Shown: positions 37,374 to 47,662, counted from the first letter of the stretch. The stretch is 64,000 nucleotides of DNA from an uncultured beta proteobacterium (GCA_903960915.1 CAJCCO010000136.1:16959-80958); one strand, 5' to 3'. The notes: generated from the letters alone by a model not told the origin. Numbers and translations: made by a program.

Positions 37374-38815
37374 TTGGTTTTGGGCGATTGCAACAAGTAA
37401 TCAAGCAGCAAAGCCACCGGGCGACCGGTGGCGCCTTTGGCTGCACCACTTTTCCAGGCGGTGCCGGCAATATCCAGGTGCGCCCACGGAAATTTGGCAG
37501 TGAATCGCTGTAGAAACTTGGCCGCCGTGACAGCCCCGCCAGCACGACCGGCCACATTGGCGACGTCGGCAAAATTGGTCTTGAGGCCTTCTGCGTACTC
37601 GTCATCCAGGGGCAGGCGCCAGCACAAATCAAGCGACGATTCGCCCGAAGAGAGCAAGGCAGCAGCGAGCTCTTCATTGGACGAGAACAGGCCCGAGCGC
37701 ACGGCCCCCAGGGCCACCACGCAGGCGCCAGTCAAGGTAGCAATATCCACCACAGCACGCGGCTTGAAGCGTTCGGCATAGGTCAGGGCGTCGCAGAGCA
37801 CCAGGCGCCCTTCTGCGTCTGTGTTCAGGATTTCAATGGTTTGCCCGCTCATGCTAGTCACCACATCGCCGGGCTTGACAGCACGGCCATTGATCAAATT
37901 TTCACAAGCGGGAATGAGGCCCACCACGTTGATCTTGGGCTTCAAATCAGCCAAGGCCTTGAAGACGCCCAGCACGCTGGCTGCGCCAGACATGTCAAAT
38001 TTCATCTCGTCCATTTCAGCCGCAGGCTTGATGGAAATGCCGCCACTGTCAAAAGTAATGCCTTTGCCTACCAATACGGTGGGCGCCACCGTTTGAGCCG
38101 CACCGTTGTAGTGCAGCACGATAAATTGCAAGGGCTCATCAGAGCCCTGGGCCACAGCCAAAAATGAGCCCATGCCCAGCTTGGCGACTTGTTTGGGGCC
38201 CAAGACTTCGCATTTGATGCGGGCATGCTTGGCCAGCGACTTGGCGGCCTGCGCCAACAAGGTGGGCGTGGCATGGTTGGCGGGGCGGTTGGCCCATTCC
38301 TTGGCAAACTCAATGCCGCCCACAAAGGCAACAGCTTCAGCAAAAGCAGCCTGGCTGCCCGCGACGTTGGCCACACCCACGCTGATGCTTTGCAACTGCC
38401 GGCCTTCCGGTTTGGACTTGGTGCTGGTGTAAACATAGCTGGCTTCGGCCACGGCCAGCACGGCAGCTCGCACGGCACCGGTCTGCGGTTCCGTAGTAAA
38501 GCCTAAGTGCAGGGTCTTGATCTTGTCAGACTTGACGGCAGCAACGGCCGTGGCCACCGCTTTGCGGACCTCTTTGGCAGAACCTTCGCCAATACCAAGC
38601 AGCACCACACGGCTGGAAGCCAAGCCGGCGGGACGGTAAATAAGCAGTGTTTTACCCACTTTGGTCTCAAAATCACCGGCCTTCAGGGTTTGGGCAACCA
38701 AGACAGAAAGCGCATCTTTGGCAGGCTTGAAAGAGGCGCTTACCAGAATAATCTGCGCATCGCATTTTTCTTTGGCAGCGGTGCTCAGGGCAAAAGTGTG
38801 GAGTTCAAAGTTCAT
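37370..38815 (-). CDS. pepA: Leucyl aminopeptidase (M17)
   Basis: 481 residues. The di-metal M17 signature NTDAEGRLVL is intact, with the preceding KGITFDSGGISIKPA and KFDMSGAASVLG blocks that supply metal and catalytic residues. The enzyme removes N-terminal amino acids from cytosolic peptides; PepA can also bind DNA. It diverges from lptF across only 24 bp, so its promoter must overlap the lptF 5' region. Confidence 0.96.
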   Translation of the reverse strand: MNFELHTFALSTAAKEKCDAQIILVSASFKPAKDALSVLVAQTLKAGDFETKVGKTLLIYRPAGLASSRVVLLGIGEGSAKEVRKAVATAVAAVKSDKIKTLHLGFTTEPQTGAVRAAVLAVAEASYVYTSTKSKPEGRQLQSISVGVANVAGSQAAFAEAVAFVGGIEFAKEWANRPANHATPTLLAQAAKSLAKHARIKCEVLGPKQVAKLGMGSFLAVAQGSDEPLQFIVLHYNGAAQTVAPTVLVGKGITFDSGGISIKPAAEMDEMKFDMSGAASVLGVFKALADLKPKINVVGLIPACENLINGRAVKPGDVVTSMSGQTIEILNTDAEGRLVLCDALTYAERFKPRAVVDIATLTGACVVALGAVRSGLFSSNEELAAALLSSGESSLDLCWRLPLDDEYAEGLKTNFADVANVAGRAGGAVTAAKFLQRFTAKFPWAHLDIAGTAWKSGAAKGATGRPVALLLDYLLQSPKTK

Positions 38816-38839
38816 AATTGGGTTTTTCCTTCTTTCCTG

Positions 38840-39949
38840 ATGTTATTCCATTCCTCCATCCGCAAGGAACTGGCCCGCAGCTTTGGTGCCACGCTGATTG
38901 TGCTGTCTACCGTCATCATGACCATGACGCTCATTCGCACGCTCGGTCAGGCCTCGCGTGGCAGTTTTGACCCGTCTGATGTGATGCTCATCATGGGCTA
39001 CACGGTGCTGGCTTATATGCCAACCATTCTGACCATGAGCCTTTTCATCGCCACCATTGCCACCCTTTCACGCATGTATGGTGACAGCGAGATGGTGATC
39101 TGGTTTGGCGGTGGCAAAGGCTTGTCGGCGCTGATCGCCCCCTTATTTCGGTTTGCCTGGCCGGTGCTGGTGGTGGTGGTGCTGTTGTCGCTGCTGGTAT
39201 TGCCCTGGTCGAACGGGAAAATTGAAAGCCTCAAGCACCAATACGAAAAACGCGGTGACATTGAGCGTATCGAACCCGGCCAGTTTCAGGAATCCGCAGG
39301 GGGCAAAAGAGTCTTTTTTGTAGAGAAAAACACCTCGGCCAACCAAACGGGTAGCAACGTCTTCATTGCCACCAACGAAAACGGCAAGGAAACCATCACC
39401 TCGGCACGCAGCGGTCGGGTTCAGACCCAGGTCAACGCCCGCTTCCTGATGCTTAACAATGGACAACGACTTGAACTCACGGTGGGTCAGGGTGATCTCA
39501 AAATTAGCGAATTCGAAGAATATGGCACCCAGATTGAGGGCGACCTATTGGGCGCGGCGAATTACATTCCCGTCAACACCCTGCCGACCCTGGAGTTGCT
39601 CACCAACCGAACGCCGGCTTACATGGCAGAGCTGTCCTGGCGTCTGGGCATGATCTTCGCGGCCATCAACTTCATCATCATCGGCATCGCCGCCTCCAGT
39701 GTGAACCCGCGCATGGGACGCAGCTCCAACTTGGTTTTTGCGCTTTTTTGCTTCATCTTTTATTACAACCTGTTGAATCTGGGTCAAAACTGGATCGCCA
39801 ATGGCGCCATGAGCCTGGCAGGCTTCATGCTGGCGCTGCATGGTGGCGCCTTAGGGGCGGGACTTTTATGGCTGGCAAAACGCCACCATAACTGGCAATG
39901 GCGGGACCTGATGCGTCCAGCCCGCCTGTTAAGAAAGTCAACCCTGTGA
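38840..39949 (+). CDS. lptF: LPS export permease LptF
   Basis: 369 residues from ATG 38840 (MLFHSSIRKELARSFGATL); longer in-frame readings overlap pepA. This YjgP/YjgQ-family membrane protein has helices near 15-35, 55-80 and 100-125, a periplasmic jellyroll (about 130-260) and three C-terminal helices. With LptG and LptB it extracts LPS from the inner membrane. The stop overlaps the lptG start as GTGA. Confidence 0.96.
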   Translation: MLFHSSIRKELARSFGATLIVLSTVIMTMTLIRTLGQASRGSFDPSDVMLIMGYTVLAYMPTILTMSLFIATIATLSRMYGDSEMVIWFGGGKGLSALIAPLFRFAWPVLVVVVLLSLLVLPWSNGKIESLKHQYEKRGDIERIEPGQFQESAGGKRVFFVEKNTSANQTGSNVFIATNENGKETITSARSGRVQTQVNARFLMLNNGQRLELTVGQGDLKISEFEEYGTQIEGDLLGAANYIPVNTLPTLELLTNRTPAYMAELSWRLGMIFAAINFIIIGIAASSVNPRMGRSSNLVFALFCFIFYYNLLNLGQNWIANGAMSLAGFMLALHGGALGAGLLWLAKRHHNWQWRDLMRPARLLRKSTL

Positions 39950-41052
39950 AAACCATTCGCCGGCTGATCTACGGCGAGGTGCTGCATGCCGTGGTGTTTG
40001 TCACCTTGGCCTTTCTTTCGCTGTTCTTTTTCTTTGACCTGGTCGACGAAATTCAGAACCTGAGCCGCTACGCAGCCAGCGGCTACCGGCTGGTTCACGC
40101 GCTGGCCTATGTCGGGTTGATGGTACCCAGCCATCTCTACGAACTCATGCCCATTGCCGTGCTGATTGGCACCATTTTTGTGATGGCCAAGTTTGCCCAA
40201 ACCTCGCAGTTCACCATTTTGCGCACCAGCGGGCTCGGCCCGGCGCGCGCGCTGAAAACCTTGCTCTTGATGGGCCTGGCCTTTGGCCTGCTGACCTTTG
40301 CTATTGGCGACTACATATCTCCAGCTGCAGACCGAACAGCCCAGTTGCTCAAGGCCCGCTACAAGGGCAACATCACCGTCGGGCAAACCGGCGCCTGGCT
40401 CAAAGACAAACAGCCTTACTCGCAGTACGCCGTTAATGTGAACGCCATGTCGCCAGACGGCAGCATGAGCGGGGTGCGACTTTTCGAGTTCGACAACCAG
40501 GGGTTTTTAATGTCCATGGTGCAAGCCCAAAAAGCCGCTTTTGCAGACGACGATTCCTGGCAATTGCGGGGGGTTGAGCGCACCGAGTTCCCAGCTAAAG
40601 GCGCTACTTCAGCCCGTATTGAAAGAACCCACCTGGAGAGTTTGCGCTGGCCCACGCAAATCAGCGCTGAAATGGTGTCTGCTTCCCTGCTCAAGCCCGA
40701 GCGCATGCGCACCATTGACCTGTTTGAATACATACAACACCTGCGCGCCAATGTGCAAAGCGCGCAGCGCTATGAAATCGAGTTTTGGAAAAAAGTCTTT
40801 TACCCCTTGAGCTGCCTGGTCATGGTGGTTCTGGCGCTGCCTTTTGCTTACCTGCACTTCCGCTCGGGCGGCATTTCGGCCTATGTATTTGGCGGTGTCA
40901 TGGCAGGCATCAGCTTCTTCCTGCTCAACAACGTGTTTGGATATATTGGCAATTTACAAAACTGGCAGCCTTGGTTGACGGCCGCGTTGCCGGGCATGAT
41001 TTACTCCGTCATCTCCTTATCCGCTTTTGGCTGGCTGGTGCTGAGACGATGA
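39946..41052 (+). CDS. lptG: LPS export permease LptG
   Basis: 368 residues starting at GTG 39946, which overlaps the lptF stop; an upstream in-frame ATG at 39898 lies well inside lptF. Topology mirrors LptF: helices near 15-35 and 60-115, a periplasmic domain, then three helices after FWKKVFYPLSCLVMVVLALP. It is the second half of the LptB2FG exporter. Confidence 0.96.
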   Translation: MKTIRRLIYGEVLHAVVFVTLAFLSLFFFFDLVDEIQNLSRYAASGYRLVHALAYVGLMVPSHLYELMPIAVLIGTIFVMAKFAQTSQFTILRTSGLGPARALKTLLLMGLAFGLLTFAIGDYISPAADRTAQLLKARYKGNITVGQTGAWLKDKQPYSQYAVNVNAMSPDGSMSGVRLFEFDNQGFLMSMVQAQKAAFADDDSWQLRGVERTEFPAKGATSARIERTHLESLRWPTQISAEMVSASLLKPERMRTIDLFEYIQHLRANVQSAQRYEIEFWKKVFYPLSCLVMVVLALPFAYLHFRSGGISAYVFGGVMAGISFFLLNNVFGYIGNLQNWQPWLTAALPGMIYSVISLSAFGWLVLRR

Positions 41053-41062
41053 AAGCGACCGC

Positions 41063-41470
41063 GTGAAAGCCACCATGAATTCAACCTCACCACCCCCTGT
41101 CCTACCCCCATCGCCTCGCGGCACCATTCTGTTTGCCCATGGCTCACGCGACCCCTTGTGGCGCAAGCCCATTGAAACGGTGGCCCAAACCATCGCGCGT
41201 CTGGACCCTGAAGGACAGGTGTCATGCGCCTTTCTTGAACTCTGTGAGCCCGACTTGCCTACGTGTGTCGACCACATGGTGGCCAGCGGCGCCCTGCAAC
41301 TGACGGTCGTGCCCATGTTTCTGGGCGTTGGCAAACATGCGCGTGAGGACTTGCCGGTGCTGATGCAGGCCTTGAAGGAGCGTCATCCGCAAGTCAGCTT
41401 CATTTTGAAAGCGGCCATTGGCGAAGAACCGCAATTGATTGAACTGATGGCGCGCTTGGCTATTGCCTGA
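41063..41470 (+). CDS. cbiX: Sirohydrochlorin chelatase, short CbiX/SirB type
   Basis: 135 residues from GTG 41063, or 131 from ATG 41075. The metal-ligand motif ILFAHGSRDP and the second histidine region GVGKHAREDLP are present. Short CbiX proteins insert iron or cobalt into sirohydrochlorin and work as dimers. It lies next to cysB, and the siroheme enzyme CysI is encoded later in the window, so a role in siroheme supply is likely (inference). Confidence 0.85.
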   Translation: MKATMNSTSPPPVLPPSPRGTILFAHGSRDPLWRKPIETVAQTIARLDPEGQVSCAFLELCEPDLPTCVDHMVASGALQLTVVPMFLGVGKHAREDLPVLMQALKERHPQVSFILKAAIGEEPQLIELMARLAIA

Positions 41471-41522
41471 TTTTTATAGACGATTGGGGCATAATAAACT
41501 TCATCTTTAGTTGAAATTCGTT

Positions 41523-42476
41523 ATGAACTTACACCAATTCCGCTTTGTGCAAGAAGCCGTGCGGCGTAACCTCAATCTGACCGAGGCTGCCCGGGCGCTG
41601 CACACGTCACAGCCCGGGGTGTCCAAAGCCATCATTGAGCTTGAAGAAGAGCTGGGCATAGAGATTTTTGCCCGCCATGGCAAGCGACTCAAACGCGTCA
41701 CCGAGCCGGGCCAGCATGTGCTGAAAAGCATCGAGCTGATACTGCGCGAAGTAGGCAACCTCAAACGCATTGGTGAGCAATTCAGCGCTGAAGACAGCGG
41801 TACCCTGTCCATTGCCACCACCCACACGCAGGCGCGCTATGTTTTGCCAGAGCCCGTGGCCAAGCTGCGGCTGGCCTACCCTAAGGTGAACGTGAGCCTG
41901 CACCAAGGTTCGCCCGAACAAGTGGCGCGCATGCTGATTGACGAAGTCGCCGAGATTGGCATTGCCACCGAAGCCCTCGCCGGCTACGCAGAACTGGTCA
42001 CCCTGCCCTGCTACGAATGGCAGCATGTGCTGGTACTGCCGGTGGGCCACCCGCTGTGCCTCAAGGAGCACCTGACTCTGGAGGACATTGCGCAAGAGCC
42101 GCTCATTACCTACCACCCAAGTTATACCGGGCGCACCAAGATTGACCGGGCCTTTGCCAGCCTCAAACTCGAACCGCGAATTGCCCTGGAAGCGATTGAC
42201 TCAGACGTCATCAAAACCTATGTGCGTCTGGGACTGGGCGTGGGCATTGCCGCTGAAATGGCCGTGCGCGACGTCATCGCCGACGGCGACAAGAGCGACC
42301 TGGTGGTGCGCCCCGCAGGCCACCTGTTTGGCCAAAACGTGACCCGCGTGGCTTTTAAACGCGGTGCCTACCTGCGCAATTTTGTGTATAAATTTGCAGA
42401 ACTTTTAAGCGACCGCCTGAGCCGTGATCTGGTGGCCAAAGCCATGTCCGGGCATTTCAACGATTCAGATATTTGA
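41523..42476 (+). CDS. cysB: LysR-type sulfur regulator CysB
   Basis: 317 residues from ATG 41523 (MNLHQFRFVQEAVRRN); the in-frame ATG at 41511 is less likely. The N-terminal winged helix-turn-helix NLTEAARALHTSQPGVSKAI is followed by a LysR effector domain with the CysB-type TTHTQARYVLPEPV stretch. CysB senses acetylserine and sulfate status and activates cysteine biosynthesis genes. A likely target, cysI with a dyad in its leader, lies 18 kb downstream. Confidence 0.95.
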   Translation: MNLHQFRFVQEAVRRNLNLTEAARALHTSQPGVSKAIIELEEELGIEIFARHGKRLKRVTEPGQHVLKSIELILREVGNLKRIGEQFSAEDSGTLSIATTHTQARYVLPEPVAKLRLAYPKVNVSLHQGSPEQVARMLIDEVAEIGIATEALAGYAELVTLPCYEWQHVLVLPVGHPLCLKEHLTLEDIAQEPLITYHPSYTGRTKIDRAFASLKLEPRIALEAIDSDVIKTYVRLGLGVGIAAEMAVRDVIADGDKSDLVVRPAGHLFGQNVTRVAFKRGAYLRNFVYKFAELLSDRLSRDLVAKAMSGHFNDSDI

Positions 42477-42549
42477 CGGCTTGGCGCTGTCATCCTCCGC
42501 CCCCCTCAACGCCCCTCACCCCTCACCCGTTTTTAACGCGCACCCTGCC

Positions 42550-43710
42550 ATGAGCCACCCCCAGACCCCTCACCTGCAATCCAGACTGCCCCAGGTGGGC
42601 ACCACCATCTTCACCGTCATGTCGACCCTGGCCGCAGAGAAAAATGCGGTCAACCTGGGCCAGGGATTTCCAGACTTCAACTGCGACCCACGGCTGGTGG
42701 ATGCGGTCACCGCGTCCATGCAACAAGGGCAAAACCAGTACCCGCCCATGCCCGGTGTGCCCGTGCTGCGTGAAGCGGTATCACTCAAAATTGAAGCCCT
42801 GTACGGTCGCCACTACGCGCCGGCCACCGAGATCACCATCACCGCGGGCGCTACCCAGGCCATCATCACCATCATCCTGGCGGTCGTGCACCCCGGTGAC
42901 GAGGTCATCGTGCTGGAACCCTGCTACGACAGCTACGTGCCCAACATAGCACTGGCGGGCGGCACCACCGTGCGCGTGCCGCTGACCCCCGGCACCTTCC
43001 GACCCGACTTTGACCAGATCAGCGCTGCCATCACGCCCAAAACCCGGGCCATTCTGATCAATTCACCGCATAACCCAAGTGGCATGGTCTGGACTGACCA
43101 GGAGATGCTGCGTCTGCAAGAGCTATTGGCGCCTACCAACGTGCTGCTCATCAGCGACGAGGTCTACGAGCACATGGTGTTTGACGGCCAGCCCCACCAA
43201 AGCGCGGCCCGCTACCCCGGTTTGGCGGCACGTGCTTTCATCGTGTCGAGCTTTGGCAAGACCTACCATGTCACCGGCTGGAAAGTGGGCTATGTGGCGG
43301 CACCCGCCGCCATGAGCGCCGAGTTTCGCAAGGTCCATCAGTTCAATGTCTTCACCGTCAACACCCCGGTGCAGTACGCGCTGGCCGCCTACATGGCGGA
43401 TGCCCAGCCCTACCTCGGCCTGCCCGCTTTTTACCAGCGCAAACGCGACCTGTTTCGCCAAGGCCTGGCACAAACCCGCTTTAAACTGCTGCCCGGCGAA
43501 GGCACCTACTTTCAGTGTGTGGACATATCCGACGTGAGCGACCTGGGCGAGTTTGAGTTTTGCCAGTGGCTCACCAGCGAGATCGGCGTGGCGGCCATTC
43601 CCTTGTCGGCCTTTTATGGCAACAGCTTTGACCAGAGCGTGGTGCGCTTTTGCTTTGCCAAGAAGGACGAAACCTTGCTCGCTGCGCTTGAGCGCTTGCA
43701 GACCCTCTGA
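42550..43710 (+). CDS. PLP aminotransferase, methionine/kynurenine type (YbdL-like)
   Basis: 386 residues from ATG 42550. This class I/II aminotransferase has VNLGQGFPDFNCDPRLVDAV near the N-terminus, INSPHNPSG (PLP contact) and the PLP-lysine motif SSFGKTYHVTGWKVGY. It is closest to the YbdL methionine aminotransferase group; other 2-oxo acid transaminations are possible. A 73-bp gap from cysB and a sulfur amino acid link fit the neighbourhood. Confidence 0.88.
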   Translation: MSHPQTPHLQSRLPQVGTTIFTVMSTLAAEKNAVNLGQGFPDFNCDPRLVDAVTASMQQGQNQYPPMPGVPVLREAVSLKIEALYGRHYAPATEITITAGATQAIITIILAVVHPGDEVIVLEPCYDSYVPNIALAGGTTVRVPLTPGTFRPDFDQISAAITPKTRAILINSPHNPSGMVWTDQEMLRLQELLAPTNVLLISDEVYEHMVFDGQPHQSAARYPGLAARAFIVSSFGKTYHVTGWKVGYVAAPAAMSAEFRKVHQFNVFTVNTPVQYALAAYMADAQPYLGLPAFYQRKRDLFRQGLAQTRFKLLPGEGTYFQCVDISDVSDLGEFEFCQWLTSEIGVAAIPLSAFYGNSFDQSVVRFCFAKKDETLLAALERLQTL

Positions 43711-43768
43711 CGCACCGGACACACCTGACGGTCCTGACGCAGCTAGCGCACCTGGCGCGCGCTGCTCC

Positions 43769-46700
43769 TCAGCCCAATTGCGCCCACGCCTTCTCCAGGC
43801 GTTTGACACTGACTGGCTGCGGCGTGCGCAGTTCTTGTGCAAAGAAGCTCACGCGCAGTTCCTCAAGCAACCACCTGAACTCGTTCATGCGCTCATCATT
43901 CACGCCTTTGCGTTCAGCCACCAGGCGCCAGTAACGTTGCTCCAGCGGACGCAGTTCGGCCAGTCGAGCCGCGTCACGGGCCGGGTCAGCGCGGTATTTT
44001 TCCAGGCGGGCCGTCATGGCCTTTTGGTAACGCGCAAAGTGCTGCAAAGGCCCCCAGGGGGTGACGGCCAAAAAGCGCTTGGGCATCAGACGCGCCAGTT
44101 GCTGGGCTGCGTCGGCAGTGGCTTCAGGCGCATTTTTTGTATCTTTGATCTTGCGAGCAGCGACGGCGTACTCCGCCAGAATACTGGCCGCCAGACGCGC
44201 CACCTCGTTGGCGATCAGCGTCAGTCGGCCCCGGCCCTCGTCCACGCGGCGTTTGAAAGACAGCTCGTCCGTTGGCAGGGGCGCCAGCAAAAACGCCCGG
44301 TCCAGCGCCACCGCAATGATTTGCTCGCGCAAGGCCTCCAGGGTACCGCCACCTGATCCATCGGCGCTCTTGCCAACCTGCAGATAGGTAACGGCCATTT
44401 TTTGCAGATCAGGAATATTCTTTTCAAGGTACTTCAGCGCGTCTTTGATTTGCAGCGAAAACAGGCGGCGCAGGCCTGCGCGGTGCTTGGCGGCAGCCAC
44501 CTCGGGTTCGTCAAAGACCTCGATGGTGACGGCCTCGCCGGCATCAATCAAGCCGGGGTAGCCAATCAGCGTTTGCCCTCCTTTTTGAATTTCCAACAGT
44601 TCAGGTAACTCACCAAACGTCCAGGCGGTGTAGCGCTGGCCAGCCGGTGCAGGGGGCGCCATGTGGCTCTGTGCTTCTTTGGAGCTGCTGACACGGTTGA
44701 CAGGCGCTGCGTCCTTGGCCGGCGCAGCGGCGACTGCATCGCGCGCCAATTTGAGCCCGGCCAGCGCCTGAAACGCCCCACGCGCCTGCGCACCCAGTTC
44801 CGCCTTCAAAGCACCCAGGTTGCGCCCTGTACTCAGCTGGCGGCCGTGTTCGTCCACCACGCGAAAGTTCATGAAGAAGTGGGGGCTCAACATGTCGACC
44901 TTGATGTCTGCGCGTACGACGTCCAGCGCGGTGGCCTGACGCACCAGTTTCAGCACCGCGTCCACTAAAGAACCGTGGCCAAAGACCTCGGGCGCGTTGA
45001 GCGTCTGGGCCATCTGGTTGGCCGTCTCTGGCAAGGGCACCAGGCGCGAACGCGGCCGTTGGTGCAGGGTTTTGAGCAAGGCCTGAATCTTGTCCTTGAG
45101 CATGCCGGGCACCAGCCACTCGCAGCGCTCGTCGTTCACCTGGTTCAGCACAAACAAGGGCACGGTAACGGTCAGGCCATCTTTGGCGTCACCCGGCTCG
45201 TGCAGGTAAGTGGCGGCGCAGTCCACGCCCCCCAGACGCAACGTTTTAGGGAATGACTGGGTGGTGATGCCGGCGGCCTCATGGCGCATCAGCTCTTCGC
45301 GGGACAACAGCAAAAGCTGGGGATTGTTCTTGATGGCTTCGCGGTACCAGTTCTCAAAACTGAAGCCGCTGCACACATCGGCGGGCAACTGCTGGTCGTA
45401 GAAGGCAAAAATCAATTCTTCGTCCACCAACACGTCCTGGCGCCGGGCTTTGTGCTCCAGGTCTTCCACTTGTTGAATGAGCTTCTGATTGGCCGCCAGA
45501 AACGGCAGCTTGGTTTCCCACTGGCCATCCACCAGCGCTTGGCGGATGAAGATCTCGCGTGCGCCCACCAGGTCAACCCGGCCGAAGTTAACGCGCCGTC
45601 CGCTATAGATAACCAAGCCATACAGCGTGGCGCGCTCCAGCGCGGTGACCTCGGCCACCTTTTTTTCCCAATGCGGATCCAGCAGTTGTTTCTTGAGCAG
45701 GTGGCCAGCCACCTGCTCCAGCCACTGCGGCTCAATGCCGGCAATGCCACGGCCAAACAGGCGGGTGGTTTCCACCAACTCGGAGGCCACAATCCAGCGC
45801 CCCGGTTTCTTCACCAAATGGGCGCCTGGATGGGCAAAAAACTTGATGCCCCGGGCCCCCAGGTACTCGCCAGTGGCGCCCTCGCCTTCGAGCTTGCAGC
45901 CAATATTGCCAAGTAGCCCGGACAGCATCGACAGGTGCAACTGCTCATAGTTGGCCGGCAGGGTGTTGAGCCGCCACTTGTGCTCGGCCACCACGGTATG
46001 CAGTTGCGAATGGATGTCGCGCCACTCGCGCACACGGCGGATATTGACAAAATTTTGACGCAGCAATTGCTCGTACTGGCGGTTGCTGAGTTTGTGTTCT
46101 GCGCCCTGGCCGCCGCGGGCGGTATCGAGCCATTTCCAGAGTTTCAAGTAGCCGCTGAATTCGCTCTTTTCATCGTCAAACTTCACGTGCGCCTGGTCGG
46201 CCTGTTGTTGCGCCTCCATCGGGCGGTCGCGCACGTCCTGCACGCTCAAGGCACTGGCGATCACCAGCACTTCGTCCAGTGCGCCCCGGCTGCGGGCCTC
46301 CAGAATCATGCGGCCCACACGCGGGTCCAGCGGCAGTTTGGCCAGTTCCTGGCCCATCGGGGTGAGTTCGTTGGCATCGTCCACCGCACCGAGCTCATTG
46401 AGCAACTGGTAGCCGTCGGCAATGGCGCGGCTTGACGGTTTCTCGATGAATGGGAAATCTTCCACCAGCCCCATATGCAGCGACTTCATGCGCAAAATCA
46501 CACCGGCCAAGGAGCTGCGCAAAATTTCGGGGTCGGTGAAGCGCGGGCGGCCATTGAAGTCTTTTTCGTCATACAGCCGGATGCAGATGCCGTTGGCAAC
46601 ACGCCCGCATCGCCCGGCGCGCTGGTTGGCCGAGCTCTGGCTCACCGGCTCCACCAGCAACTGCTCCACTTTGCTTCGAAAGCTGTAGCGCTTCATGCGC

Positions 46701-47662
46701 GCGGTGCCCGCATCAATCACGTAACGAATGCCCGGCACCGTGAGCGAGGTCTCCGCCACATTGGTGGCCAGCACAATGCGGCGCCCGGTGTGGCCGTCAA
46801 AAATGCGGTCCTGCTCGGCCTGGCTCAGGCGTGCAAACAAGGGCAACACTTCAGCATTGCGAAACAAGGGCTGGTGGCTCAGATGGCGGCGCAAATGGTC
46901 GGCCGCCTCACGGATCTCGCGCTCGCCCGGCAGAAACACCAGAATGTCGCCGCTGTTGTGCGCGTCGCGCCACAGCTCATCCACGCCGTCGGCAATGGCC
47001 GAGTTCAAATCGTATTCACGCGATTCTTCAAACGGTCGGTAGCGCTGCTCCACCGGAAACATGCGGCCCGACACCATGATGACCGGCGCAGGGCCGTGCC
47101 GGGACGCAAAGTGGTCGGCAAAGCGCTGGGCGTCAATCGTGGCCGAGGTGACGATGATTTTCAGGTCAGGGCGGCGCGGCAGAATTTGGCGCAGGTAGCC
47201 CAGCAAAAAGTCGATGTTGAGGCTGCGCTCATGCGCCTCGTCAATGATGATGGTGTCGTAGGCCTTGAGCAGCGGGTCGGTCTGGGTCTCGGCCAGCAAG
47301 ATACCGTCGGTCATCAGTTTGACCGAGGCGTCGCGGCTCAGTCGGTCTTGAAAGCGCACCTTGAAACCCACCACATCGCCCAAGGGGGTTTTGAGCTCTT
47401 CGGCAATGCGCTTGGCCACGCTGCTGGCGGCAATGCGCCGGGGCTGGGTGTGGCCAATGAGTTTGCCCTGGCCAGGCGGGGCATTGAGCTTGCCGCGCCC
47501 CATGGCCAGCGCGATCTTGGGCAACTGGGTGGTTTTGCCGGAGCCGGTCTCGCCACAGACAATGATGACCTGGTGCGCGGCCAGGGCGGCCATGATTTCC
47601 TCGCGCTTGCCTGAGACGGGCAGGGTTTCGGGAAATTCGATTTGAAGGGTCTGGGCAGTCAA
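43769..47662 (-). CDS. hrpA: ATP-dependent RNA helicase HrpA
   Basis: 1297 residues; DEAH-box helicase with Walker A CGETGSGKTTQLPKIALAMG near 36-55, DEAH at about 136-139, SATID, and QRAGRCGR (motif VI). The HA2/OB-fold and long HrpA-specific C-terminal domain follow. HrpA acts on mRNA and stalled ribosomes. The start appears to be TTG 47662, since the conserved N-terminus (PETLPVSGKREEI) precedes the first ATG. It is divergent from argA with 66 bp between starts. Confidence 0.93.
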   Translation of the reverse strand: MTAQTLQIEFPETLPVSGKREEIMAALAAHQVIIVCGETGSGKTTQLPKIALAMGRGKLNAPPGQGKLIGHTQPRRIAASSVAKRIAEELKTPLGDVVGFKVRFQDRLSRDASVKLMTDGILLAETQTDPLLKAYDTIIIDEAHERSLNIDFLLGYLRQILPRRPDLKIIVTSATIDAQRFADHFASRHGPAPVIMVSGRMFPVEQRYRPFEESREYDLNSAIADGVDELWRDAHNSGDILVFLPGEREIREAADHLRRHLSHQPLFRNAEVLPLFARLSQAEQDRIFDGHTGRRIVLATNVAETSLTVPGIRYVIDAGTARMKRYSFRSKVEQLLVEPVSQSSANQRAGRCGRVANGICIRLYDEKDFNGRPRFTDPEILRSSLAGVILRMKSLHMGLVEDFPFIEKPSSRAIADGYQLLNELGAVDDANELTPMGQELAKLPLDPRVGRMILEARSRGALDEVLVIASALSVQDVRDRPMEAQQQADQAHVKFDDEKSEFSGYLKLWKWLDTARGGQGAEHKLSNRQYEQLLRQNFVNIRRVREWRDIHSQLHTVVAEHKWRLNTLPANYEQLHLSMLSGLLGNIGCKLEGEGATGEYLGARGIKFFAHPGAHLVKKPGRWIVASELVETTRLFGRGIAGIEPQWLEQVAGHLLKKQLLDPHWEKKVAEVTALERATLYGLVIYSGRRVNFGRVDLVGAREIFIRQALVDGQWETKLPFLAANQKLIQQVEDLEHKARRQDVLVDEELIFAFYDQQLPADVCSGFSFENWYREAIKNNPQLLLLSREELMRHEAAGITTQSFPKTLRLGGVDCAATYLHEPGDAKDGLTVTVPLFVLNQVNDERCEWLVPGMLKDKIQALLKTLHQRPRSRLVPLPETANQMAQTLNAPEVFGHGSLVDAVLKLVRQATALDVVRADIKVDMLSPHFFMNFRVVDEHGRQLSTGRNLGALKAELGAQARGAFQALAGLKLARDAVAAAPAKDAAPVNRVSSSKEAQSHMAPPAPAGQRYTAWTFGELPELLEIQKGGQTLIGYPGLIDAGEAVTIEVFDEPEVAAAKHRAGLRRLFSLQIKDALKYLEKNIPDLQKMAVTYLQVGKSADGSGGGTLEALREQIIAVALDRAFLLAPLPTDELSFKRRVDEGRGRLTLIANEVARLAASILAEYAVAARKIKDTKNAPEATADAAQQLARLMPKRFLAVTPWGPLQHFARYQKAMTARLEKYRADPARDAARLAELRPLEQRYWRLVAERKGVNDERMNEFRWLLEELRVSFFAQELRTPQPVSVKRLEKAWAQLG

